From: Oligoflexia bacterium
GTDB taxonomy: Bacteria > Bdellovibrionota > UBA1018 > CAIPTA01 > JAALKR01
Direction of reading: 5' to 3'
NCBI GenBank assembly: GCA_011087955.1
Contig: JAALKR010000001.1
Span: 1 to 38,448 of the forward strand
Length of the DNA stretch: 38,448 bases
The position numbers were made by a program, and so were the translations under genes. Of this stretch, positions 32,016-38,448 are shown piece after piece (position 1 is the stretch's first letter; each line of letters starts with the position of its first letter). The notes below the pieces were generated by a model, which searched no databases, was not told where the DNA came from, and saw only the letters and a program-made list of their open reading frames with translations.

Positions 32016-32993
32016 CTACTTTAGCATTTCCCCCAGCACTTTACTGGGTAGCGGAGAAAGATCACCCTTCCAACGACGATGAATCCAAAGCCACTGTTCC
32101 GGATTTTTTCGCACACGCTCTTCGACCCACGCAGTATACGCCGCCGTGTTGCGAATCACTTCTTCTGCTCGTGCGGAAGCGTAACCTGGGCTAGCTTCCG
32201 TAACTCGAATCGTCTGGATTTTAGGCTCAAAACGTACAGTAAAACCGCCATCTGGATTTCGTATAGCTAAGCCAGGCACCACAGGGGAACCAGTTCGTAA
32301 TGCCAAAGTAGCAAGCGCCGTGTGGGAACCCACTGGAGTGCCAAAAAAAGGTACTCGTGCCCCTACTGGGGCGCCGGCAAATTGATCAATCGCAAAGCCC
32401 ACCACTTCTTTATTCTTCAAAGCTTTCATCACGATCTTCATCGTTTTGGGTTCAAAGGCCATACGAGTTCCAAGTCTCAATCTAGTGCTTTCCACAATGT
32501 CATGAAGCCAAGATGGCTTTAGTGTCTTCGTCACCATAGTGACTGGGACGCCTAGCACATGAGTGCCATGTGCTGGCAGGACTTCCCAATTACCCAAATG
32601 TGCCGTCATCACAAAAGCACCCCTGCCCTCAGAAAGTGCCTCCCGTAAATGCTGCTCCCCCTCACACCGAACCTCTCGCTCCAAAAAGTTGCGAAATCCC
32701 ATCACAGAGAATGAACGAATAAACTCAAATAAGAGCTGAGAAAAATGCTGGTAATTTTGATTTACGAGCGATTCTAGTTCCTCACGAGATAAACTAGGAA
32801 AAGCCCTACTTAAATTTTTCTCCATGACTGACCGACGAAAGCCAAACCAATAGAAAATTTTACCAGAAAGCTTCCCTTCCGCCCCACGGAAAATTCTAAA
32901 GTGAATCTTTTCAAAAATTCCCATTAGGATCAAAATTGGATGCACCAAATATCTCATCAGATATCGCATTAAATATTGCACCGAATACTTCAT
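32016..32993 (-). CDS. Lipid A acyltransferase, LpxL/HtrB-like
   Basis: The ATG at 32993 overlaps the lpxK stop by one base (TAATG) and has GGAG upstream; a longer frame to 33062 only runs through lpxK. The 325-residue product is a membrane acyltransferase of the LPLAT superfamily with the catalytic H-x4-E motif MTAHLGNWE (His132, Glu137) and the later FAIDQFAG and PFFGTPVG motifs. By family it adds a secondary acyl chain to lipid A from acyl-ACP. Its N-terminus has a curious four-fold Tyr-rich repeat. Confidence 0.85.
   Translation of the reverse strand: MKYSVQYLMRYLMRYLVHPILILMGIFEKIHFRIFRGAEGKLSGKIFYWFGFRRSVMEKNLSRAFPSLSREELESLVNQNYQHFSQLLFEFIRSFSVMGFRNFLEREVRCEGEQHLREALSEGRGAFVMTAHLGNWEVLPAHGTHVLGVPVTMVTKTLKPSWLHDIVESTRLRLGTRMAFEPKTMKIVMKALKNKEVVGFAIDQFAGAPVGARVPFFGTPVGSHTALATLALRTGSPVVPGLAIRNPDGGFTVRFEPKIQTIRVTEASPGYASARAEEVIRNTAAYTAWVEERVRKNPEQWLWIHRRWKGDLSPLPSKVLGEMLK
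32940..32987 (-). repeat. Four imperfect 12-bp tandem repeats at the start of the lpxL-like gene
   Basis: Codons 3-18 read as TAT-YTG-RTG-CRA-like units repeated four times, giving YSVQ, YLMR, YLMR, YLVH. This forms the membrane-facing N-terminus and could arise from slippage. The second and third units differ only by third-position changes. Confidence 0.65.
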
Positions 32994-34117
32994 TAGATAT
33001 GCTCCATCAACCAGGACGAAACACTGGAGGGAAAATCGATTTGAGGAAACCTTAGTTGCCACTCTATCGGTAGTGTTTGTTCATTAAAGCTTGGTAAAAA
33101 CTCATGGTCGACTCGAATATGCCAAAGTGATCCAAGATCTGCAGGCCAGCTCCTTTCCCAACGAAAAGCATCTTTTTCCGTAGTAATGAATTGAGGAGAG
33201 CTTGCAGCGTGTTTCCGTTTTAGTTCTCGCAAGCTCCGTATCGTCTCCAAGTCCAGCTGTTTATGATCCTGAAGAATCTGCCAATTCAGCAGATTTAATC
33301 CTTGCAGGTCAATTAATCTTCTCACCGAAGCCGGATTACCCACGCCGGCAATGCCTATAAAATTTGCTTTCGCTATTTTAGATGAAAGGACTTCAGTCCC
33401 ATCGTCTGAAAAATATCCATTCAATCTATACTTGGCAAGAAATGCTGCAGTCTTCTGGGTAATCGACTTACGCCAAGCCGTATTTCTCGGGCTACCGTTG
33501 ATATAGGACAGATAATACTCGCAACGTTTTTGCGCGACTTCCAAATCTACTTCATCAAATCTGGTAAAAACAATAGCATCCGCTCGCTGTAACGAACTCA
33601 ATGGCTCTCGCATTCGACCAACCGGAAGCAGGGCTGTGCTTGGTTTGCGACTAATATCAACCGTAACAACATCAATATCACGAACCGCCTGCCAATGCTG
33701 AAAAGCATCGTCCATGACAATTACATCGCCTCGCAGTTTGTCCCAATTTTTTTTGGCCATAGCCGCACGGTTTGCATGCACCAATAAGGTGGACTCAGGA
33801 CAACGTCGCTTTAATAATAACGGCTCATCACCAATGCGATCCGCACTAGGAATCTCAAATTTTGGCGGGATTATTTCCAAATTTTGGCTTTTCCGACCAT
33901 AACCACGGCTCAAAAGAATTGGATTCATACCCCGAGAAATAAATTCACTTAATAAAAAGGATACTAGCGGCGTCTTTCCGGTCCCACCCAGGGAAATGTT
34001 TCCCACCGAGACCACTGGAAGCGAAAAATTAATATGCGGCAAAAGCTTTGCATTATAAAGCCTCGCACGAATGCCAATTCCAGTAAAGAAAGCTCGACTC
34101 AAAATCGCCTCAATCAT
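32993..34117 (-). CDS. lpxK: Tetraacyldisaccharide 4'-kinase
   Basis: At 374 residues this matches LpxK. The Walker A, VGNISLGGTGKTP (residues 38-50), follows the N-terminal membrane helix. LLSRGYGR, DDAFQHW (usually DDGFQH) and ITTEKDAFR are further family motifs. It phosphorylates the 4' position of the lipid A disaccharide with ATP at the inner membrane. It overlaps the lpxB end by four bases and the acyltransferase start by one, so all three are likely co-translated. Confidence 0.93.
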   Translation of the reverse strand: MIEAILSRAFFTGIGIRARLYNAKLLPHINFSLPVVSVGNISLGGTGKTPLVSFLLSEFISRGMNPILLSRGYGRKSQNLEIIPPKFEIPSADRIGDEPLLLKRRCPESTLLVHANRAAMAKKNWDKLRGDVIVMDDAFQHWQAVRDIDVVTVDISRKPSTALLPVGRMREPLSSLQRADAIVFTRFDEVDLEVAQKRCEYYLSYINGSPRNTAWRKSITQKTAAFLAKYRLNGYFSDDGTEVLSSKIAKANFIGIAGVGNPASVRRLIDLQGLNLLNWQILQDHKQLDLETIRSLRELKRKHAASSPQFITTEKDAFRWERSWPADLGSLWHIRVDHEFLPSFNEQTLPIEWQLRFPQIDFPSSVSSWLMEHI

Positions 34118-35274
34118 CGGAACTCCAGCAGGGCCTGCACAACGGATTCACTTGGACTCTTAGGCACACCAGACGACAAAATCGAACGAGTGGTTGCTAA
34201 TCGATCTGCTTGCCGATTCCAATGCTCTTGGCTTAAAAGGAGCTTCAACACTTCACCAGTAATACGTTCTGCGTTTACTTCCTGTTGCAATAGTTCCGGG
34301 ACTAGTCGTTCCGCTGAACCGAGGCCAACGTGCAAAATATTTGCCATGGCAATCGGTCCCGTATAGCCCATAAAATTGCGAAAAATAAATGCGGATACTG
34401 GGGAAATTTTATAAACAACAACCATCGGGACCCCGATAAGAGCTGTCTCCAAGGTTGCCGTACCTGACGCCACGATTGCGACTCGGGCTGAGCGCAACAC
34501 TTCTGTACTGGGTTGATCCGTAATCTCTAAACGGTCGCCAAGTTTCTGGACCGCAACAACCATGGGGCCAGAGACATCAAGAAACTCCTGAATTTCTTTG
34601 TCTTCGCACAGTGACGACGCTAGTGGAAGCGAGAATCGCAGCTCCGGCATACGCGCCAAAAGTTTCGCGGCCGCATCGATCATAGGTGGCAATAGATTGC
34701 GCAATTCTTTCCGACGGGATCCCGGCAATAAAACAACATGATTGGCTTGCGCTTCATAAGGCTTTTCTGAAATTTCCTCCACAGCTGGATGCCCAACATA
34801 GGAAATCCGTAGATTCTTTGGGGCATGCTCTTCATACCAAGGCTTTTCAAACGGTAAAATACAAAGCAAGTGATCAACGTACTCAGCAATATGTTTAGCT
34901 CTACTCGATCGCCATGCCCACACCTGAGGCGATACATAGTAAACTACCGGAATACCTAATTTTTTAATCCGTGGTGCCAGTCGTAAATTAAAGTCAGGCA
35001 AGTCGAGTAGCATTGCAACGTTCGGCCGCTCTTCCGCCGCCAAAGCCTCAAGCTGATTGATTAGCTGCAAGCTTCGAGGAATTCTATATATTACTTCTGT
35101 CAAACCAACTACAGCCATTTCCTCTGCGTTAGCAATTGGCTTCATACCCAATTCACGCAAATACTTTCCACCGATTCCAATAAGATTGAGCTCAGTTTGA
35201 AGTTTTAGCCGCTCTAATACGTGTGCTGCATGAAGATCAGCACTTGCTTCACCGGCGACTACCAAGACTTTCAT
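34114..35274 (-). CDS. lpxB: Lipid-A-disaccharide synthase
   Basis: The start at 35274 (MKVLVVAGEASADLHAAHVL) is chosen because the family begins this way and GAGG lies 5 bases upstream, within the preceding gene's last codons. The 386-residue GT19 enzyme shows LDLPDFNLRLA, YYVSPQVWAWR, CILPFEKPWYEEH, YVGHP, LLPGSRRKEL and ASGTATLETAL. It joins UDP-diacylglucosamine with lipid X. The gap to the Gfo/Idh gene is about one base. Confidence 0.94.
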   Translation of the reverse strand: MKVLVVAGEASADLHAAHVLERLKLQTELNLIGIGGKYLRELGMKPIANAEEMAVVGLTEVIYRIPRSLQLINQLEALAAEERPNVAMLLDLPDFNLRLAPRIKKLGIPVVYYVSPQVWAWRSSRAKHIAEYVDHLLCILPFEKPWYEEHAPKNLRISYVGHPAVEEISEKPYEAQANHVVLLPGSRRKELRNLLPPMIDAAAKLLARMPELRFSLPLASSLCEDKEIQEFLDVSGPMVVAVQKLGDRLEITDQPSTEVLRSARVAIVASGTATLETALIGVPMVVVYKISPVSAFIFRNFMGYTGPIAMANILHVGLGSAERLVPELLQQEVNAERITGEVLKLLLSQEHWNRQADRLATTRSILSSGVPKSPSESVVQALLEFR

Positions 35275-35275
35275 C

Positions 35276-36238
35276 TTAGCCTCTTTTGCTTTGAATTCGC
35301 TGGTTGATTTCTTGTAAAACTTGTTCGGCGAAGTCTTGCGCCAGCATTCCATCCTGGCCACTAACCAGTGGAGGACGCTTTTCTCTAACTGCATTCACGA
35401 AGTCGCGAACTTCTACCAGCAGCGGGTCCTTATTCTCAAAGAATTCAATTTTGGAATCAATTGCTTCTTCTAGTTCAACAGAGTCCGACACTTTGCGATG
35501 ATGCGCGAATTCACCCTTGGCTAGGTCCATGGAGAAATAGGCGTCTTCTGTAAAGACACGAAATTTTCTCGTCGGAGCTGCGGTAATGCGAGATACGGTT
35601 AAATTTGCTATACATCCATCTTCAAATTCAAAACGTGCGTTCGCAATATCGACTTTATCCGTGAGAACAGGGAAACCTGCGGCGTATACAGATTTCAGTG
35701 GCGACTTCACGAGCGCAATCATCAGGTCAATATCATGAATCATCAAATCTAATATAACGTCAATGTCCGTTGATCGGTTGGTGAATGGTGCCAAGCGGTG
35801 ACATTCAATAAATCGTGGTCGAGAGAGTTCAGCAAAGGCATCATGAACCAAGTGTCGCTGCACGTGTCCGACAGCAATAACTTGTTTATTGCGTTCTGCA
35901 ATTGAAAGGAGCTTACGACATTGCTCCACCGTCTGCGCCATCGGCTTTTCGATTAGAATCGAACGGTTTGTACCTAAAAACTCTAAGCCGACCTCTACAT
36001 GATTCTCTGTTGGTGTTGCAATCGAAACTAAATCAACTCGAGGTATCTCTCCACTCTCTTCGGCCGCCAAATGCGTCTTTATATTTGCAAATACTTTAAC
36101 CCCTGGAAAAGCTTTCTCCGTAGCTTCAACCCGAGGATCCACCAGAGCGACTAATTCAACCCCTTCTTCTTTTAATGCTTGGTATTTCTGCGCATGGAAT
36201 CCACCTAAGCGGCCAACTCCAACTACACAGGCATGCAT
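35276..36238 (-). CDS. Gfo/Idh/MocA oxidoreductase, GnnA-like by position
   Basis: From the ATG at 36238 the product is about 320 residues. It has a Rossmann start (HACVVGVGRLGGFHAQ), SIATPTENH, the cofactor-side IEKPMAQ and the HDIDLMIAL helix common in sugar oxidoreductases. A GTG at 36247 is an alternative. The gene sits between lpxA and lpxB, where from memory Acidithiobacillus carries gnnA, the enzyme that oxidises the 3-position of UDP-GlcNAc before GnnB transamination. No gnnB is in the window. A role in lipid A sugar chemistry is thus plausible but unproved. Confidence 0.78.
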   Translation of the reverse strand: MHACVVGVGRLGGFHAQKYQALKEEGVELVALVDPRVEATEKAFPGVKVFANIKTHLAAEESGEIPRVDLVSIATPTENHVEVGLEFLGTNRSILIEKPMAQTVEQCRKLLSIAERNKQVIAVGHVQRHLVHDAFAELSRPRFIECHRLAPFTNRSTDIDVILDLMIHDIDLMIALVKSPLKSVYAAGFPVLTDKVDIANARFEFEDGCIANLTVSRITAAPTRKFRVFTEDAYFSMDLAKGEFAHHRKVSDSVELEEAIDSKIEFFENKDPLLVEVRDFVNAVREKRPPLVSGQDGMLAQDFAEQVLQEINQRIQSKRG

Positions 36239-36243
36239 TGTCC

Positions 36244-37020
36244 TCACTGAGCAATCCCGTTCTTGCAGTTTCGAATAAACTCGATGAAATAACGAACGTC
36301 TGGCTGGTCTGGATAAAGCTCATCGATTTCTTTAATGGCTTGAGCCTTTTCTTTGCTACTATCGAAGAAAATTCTGTGCGCATCATTGATCGCGCGAATT
36401 TGATCTGCGGAATAACCGCGGCGCTTTAATCCAATCAGATTGACACCCTTAATATTTAGACGATTACCATAGCCAGTGCAATATGGAGCCACACTACGAT
36501 CAATTGCTGAGTGCCCACCAATATAAGCATGCTTTCCAACACGTACGAATTGCGAGACTCCTACAGCACCTGTGATTGTAACAAAATCTTCCAGAATTAC
36601 GTGGCCAGCTAAGTTTGTCGAGTTCGCAATAATTACAGAATCACGAACTTCACAATCATGCCCAACATGGCAATAGGCCATAAACAAACAATTAGAACCA
36701 ATTTTTGTAATCCCGTCCGCTTGAATCGTACCTGCATTCATTGTCACGTATTCACGAATGACCGTGTTCTCACCAATCACAAGCCTAGTGTCTTCACCCT
36801 TATACTTTAGGTCTTGCGGTGGCCCACCGATAACGGAATAATAACCAATCGAACAGCCTGATCCAATGGTTGTATTCCCTTCCAGAATCACTCCCGCCGA
36901 TACCGTTACATTATTCCCCACTTTAACTCGAGAGCGCACGATAACATTCGATCCAATTTCTACACCTTCTCCTAGTTCAGCACCACTTTCGATTGTTGCT
37001 GTGGGATGAATATTCGCCAT
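36244..37020 (-). CDS. lpxA: UDP-N-acetylglucosamine acyltransferase
   Basis: The ATG at 37020 has a perfect AGGAGG five bases upstream, giving 258 residues. The left-handed beta-helix hexads are clear (IGSNVIV, VGNNVTV, IGSGCSIG). The catalytic base is His121 in HVGHDCEV, with His118 nearby. The acyl-ruler region reads IGGHSAID, where Gly169 aligns by eye with Gly173 of E. coli, an enzyme that picks 14-carbon hydroxyacyl chains. It starts lipid A synthesis on UDP-GlcNAc. Adjacent fabZ feeds on the same hydroxyacyl-ACP pool. Confidence 0.94.
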   Translation of the reverse strand: MANIHPTATIESGAELGEGVEIGSNVIVRSRVKVGNNVTVSAGVILEGNTTIGSGCSIGYYSVIGGPPQDLKYKGEDTRLVIGENTVIREYVTMNAGTIQADGITKIGSNCLFMAYCHVGHDCEVRDSVIIANSTNLAGHVILEDFVTITGAVGVSQFVRVGKHAYIGGHSAIDRSVAPYCTGYGNRLNIKGVNLIGLKRRGYSADQIRAINDAHRIFFDSSKEKAQAIKEIDELYPDQPDVRYFIEFIRNCKNGIAQ

Positions 37021-37058
37021 ATTGCCTCCTTGGGAAAGAGTTAGATCTTCCAATCTAA

Positions 37059-37580
37059 TTAGATCTTCCAGTTTAAATTGTAATTTGCAATAAGCTCACA
37101 TTCTACAACTGTTTTGCCATCTACCGAGGCACTACAGTCAAAAACCCAAATGCCACGCTTACCTTTCACGAGGGTGGTTCTGGTTTCTATGGTGTCATTC
37201 GGAAATACCGGTGCACGGAAACGCACGTAGTTCCCTCCCACTAATTTAAGTAAATCACCATTTGGCTGCTGTAACTGCTTGTGCTCAAGAAAAGGATAAA
37301 AGGAAAAAGCTCCAACTTGACCTACTGACTCCGTTATAACCACTCCCGGCACTATCGGAAACCCAGGGAAATGCCCCTCGAAGAAAGGCTCCGTATCCTT
37401 AAACTGCCGACGGCCAAGAACGGTAGTGCCAATTGGAGCTATCTTCCCTTCGGTATCTCTGCCTGGAACAATTTCAATGATTTCATCGACAAACAAAAAC
37501 GGGTCTCGGTGTGGAATATAAGAAAGTACCACACTCTTATCAAAGGGCCCGTATTTTTCAATCGAATGGTCAGTACTCAT
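37059..37580 (-). CDS. fabZ: 3-hydroxyacyl-ACP dehydratase
   Basis: This 173-residue hotdog-fold protein carries the FabZ signature: IPHRDPFLFVDEI and the active-site helix EGHFPGFPIVPGVVITES with catalytic His70 and Glu84. It dehydrates 3-hydroxyacyl-ACP in fatty acid synthesis and so competes with LpxA and LpxD for substrate, which explains its usual place between them. It is a little longer than E. coli FabZ (about 151) through extra loop residues near 95-110. The last codons hold a short repeated TTAGATCTTCCA. Confidence 0.92.
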   Translation of the reverse strand: MSTDHSIEKYGPFDKSVVLSYIPHRDPFLFVDEIIEIVPGRDTEGKIAPIGTTVLGRRQFKDTEPFFEGHFPGFPIVPGVVITESVGQVGAFSFYPFLEHKQLQQPNGDLLKLVGGNYVRFRAPVFPNDTIETRTTLVKGKRGIWVFDCSASVDGKTVVECELIANYNLNWKI

Positions 37581-37585
37581 AATAT

Positions 37586-38448
37586 CTACTCCGAAGAATT
37601 TTCTTTCTTTTCTTTGCGTCTAGCTCGTCGAAACTCTTTAACTAGTTCTGGAATAAACTTCAAGGACCCTTGGATGCGGTGAAATTCACGAAGATCCCTT
37701 GCAGGACATCCTTTGTAAATCCCAGAGCGTGTGCGCCCCTCAACAACGGTAAAGCCCGTAACAATGGTGCCTGTTTCAATAACAGCTTGGTCGCTAGCTC
37801 CGGACATACCCGCTAGAACACAATAATCTTCTACCGTTACTGAACCAGAAAGCCCAGTATTGCCGCAAATTAAGACTGATCTACCGATCTTACAATTGTG
37901 TCCAATTTGCACTTGATTATCAATCTTAGTGCCGTCGCCAATTGTTGTATCTCCAATTGTGCCGCGGTCTATCGATGTACAAGCGCCAATCTCTATCTCA
38001 TTTCCAATAATCAATTTGCCCACATGAAAAAGCTTGCAATGCTCAACCCCAGCTTTTGATCTATCCTGGGCATAGCCAAAACCATCTGCACCTAACACCA
38101 CACCGGAATGTACGCGACAGCTATTGCCCAATTCAGAATTGTCGTAGATCGTTACATTTGGGAAAATAATGGTATCCGTACCAATCGAAACATTGCGACC
38201 GACCACCGTATTCGCTTGAATAACCACTCCATTGCCAATTTTACTATCAGCACCAATATAAACATTTGGACCGATCACAACATTGCGACCTAGCTTCACC
38301 GAAGGGTCTACATTTGCCGTAGCGTGAACTCCGGGTTCACTCCAATTCTCTTGAGCAAAGAATTTCGAAATTTGTGCAAAGGACAATTTTGCGTCGGGCA
38401 CTTCTAAGAGGACCTTGTCGTTCAACTGATTGAAGTCCAGATTTTCGG
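37586..38448 (-). CDS. lpxD: UDP-3-O-(3-hydroxyacyl)glucosamine N-acyltransferase, 5' end cut by window
   Basis: The frame is open through the window edge; the TTG at 38425 is not a believable start because the homologous proteins begin about 80-90 residues earlier. What is seen covers the end of the uridine-binding domain (KLSFAQISKFF) and the whole left-handed helix (IGPNVYIG, IGNGVVIQ, VVLGADGFGYA, EIGACTSIDRGTIGDT), with the His-containing QIGHNCKIG. LpxD adds the second hydroxyacyl chain to the amine of UDP-acylglucosamine. It leads the lpx run, five bases before fabZ. Confidence 0.93.
   Translation of the reverse strand, partial: ENLDFNQLNDKVLLEVPDAKLSFAQISKFFAQENWSEPGVHATANVDPSVKLGRNVVIGPNVYIGADSKIGNGVVIQANTVVGRNVSIGTDTIIFPNVTIYDNSELGNSCRVHSGVVLGADGFGYAQDRSKAGVEHCKLFHVGKLIIGNEIEIGACTSIDRGTIGDTTIGDGTKIDNQVQIGHNCKIGRSVLICGNTGLSGSVTVEDYCVLAGMSGASDQAVIETGTIVTGFTVVEGRTRSGIYKGCPARDLREFHRIQGSLKFIPELVKEFRRARRKEKKENSSE

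Overview
The window reads as a Gram-negative chromosome segment. It holds a run of lipid A genes (lpxD, fabZ, lpxA, lpxB, lpxK and an LpxL-type acyltransferase), LPS glycosyltransferases, lipoproteins and periplasmic enzymes. Base composition is moderate: hand counts of single 60-base lines gave 38% G+C at 16081-16140 and 43% at 24001-24060. The FlhG/MinD-like NTPase operon, the J-domain/RodZ-HTH protein and the lpx gene order suggest a lineage from the former Deltaproteobacteria (Bdellovibrionota, SAR324 or similar). That placement is inference; no rRNA or other decisive marker is present.

Left end (1 to about 1.3 kb): this part looks foreign to the rest. Counted lines give 53% (481-540) and 62% (661-720) G+C. 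It carries a partial gene, a frameshifted coiled-coil/membrane gene, an Opacity-type outer-membrane beta-barrel with a strong hairpin after it, and the first codons of a gene that stops abruptly. Right after the composition change sits a 54-residue orphan resembling the IS66 accessory protein TnpA. Either a transfer or an assembly join could explain this.

1.5-5.2 kb: an MFS exporter, a bactofilin-like membrane protein and an SLT lytic transglycosylase. 5.4-11.1 kb (minus strand): a tightly packed operon in the order FlhG/MinD-like ATPase, J-domain/HTH protein, rluD, pgeF, VKOR-DsbA fusion, tatD. 11.2-13.6 kb: a dolichol-kinase-like membrane protein and two orphan exported or anchored proteins. 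13.65-18.4 kb: a membrane histidine kinase, translationally coupled to an NtrC-type regulator whose AAA+ domain has lost its key motifs, and a NagZ-like glycosidase.

18.4-25.9 kb: a divergent tryptophan catabolic locus. The minus strand carries tryptophan 2,3-dioxygenase, a luciferase-like flavin monooxygenase, an aminomuconate-semialdehyde-dehydrogenase-like enzyme, a RidA-type aminomuconate deaminase and a KynB-like cyclase. The plus strand carries a 2-oxopent-4-enoate hydratase, a 4-oxalocrotonate decarboxylase and a radical SAM protein. Together they cover the first two and several last steps of the kynurenine/2-aminomuconate route. Kynurenine monooxygenase, kynureninase, 3-hydroxyanthranilate dioxygenase and ACMS decarboxylase are absent here, and the monooxygenase has no standard place in that route. 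The divergent promoter contains two tandem 17-bp repeats.

25.9-38.4 kb (minus strand): a short SDR protein with a small coupled unknown gene, rpsA with six S1 domains, and the long envelope run lpxD (cut by the window edge), fabZ, lpxA, a Gfo/Idh oxidoreductase, lpxB, lpxK, lpxL-like, a DUF3108 lipoprotein, a heptosyltransferase and a GT4 glycosyltransferase. Many neighbours overlap by 1-10 bases. The Gfo/Idh gene between lpxA and lpxB recalls GnnA, which in some bacteria makes the diamino sugar of all-amide lipid A, but no aminotransferase partner is present.
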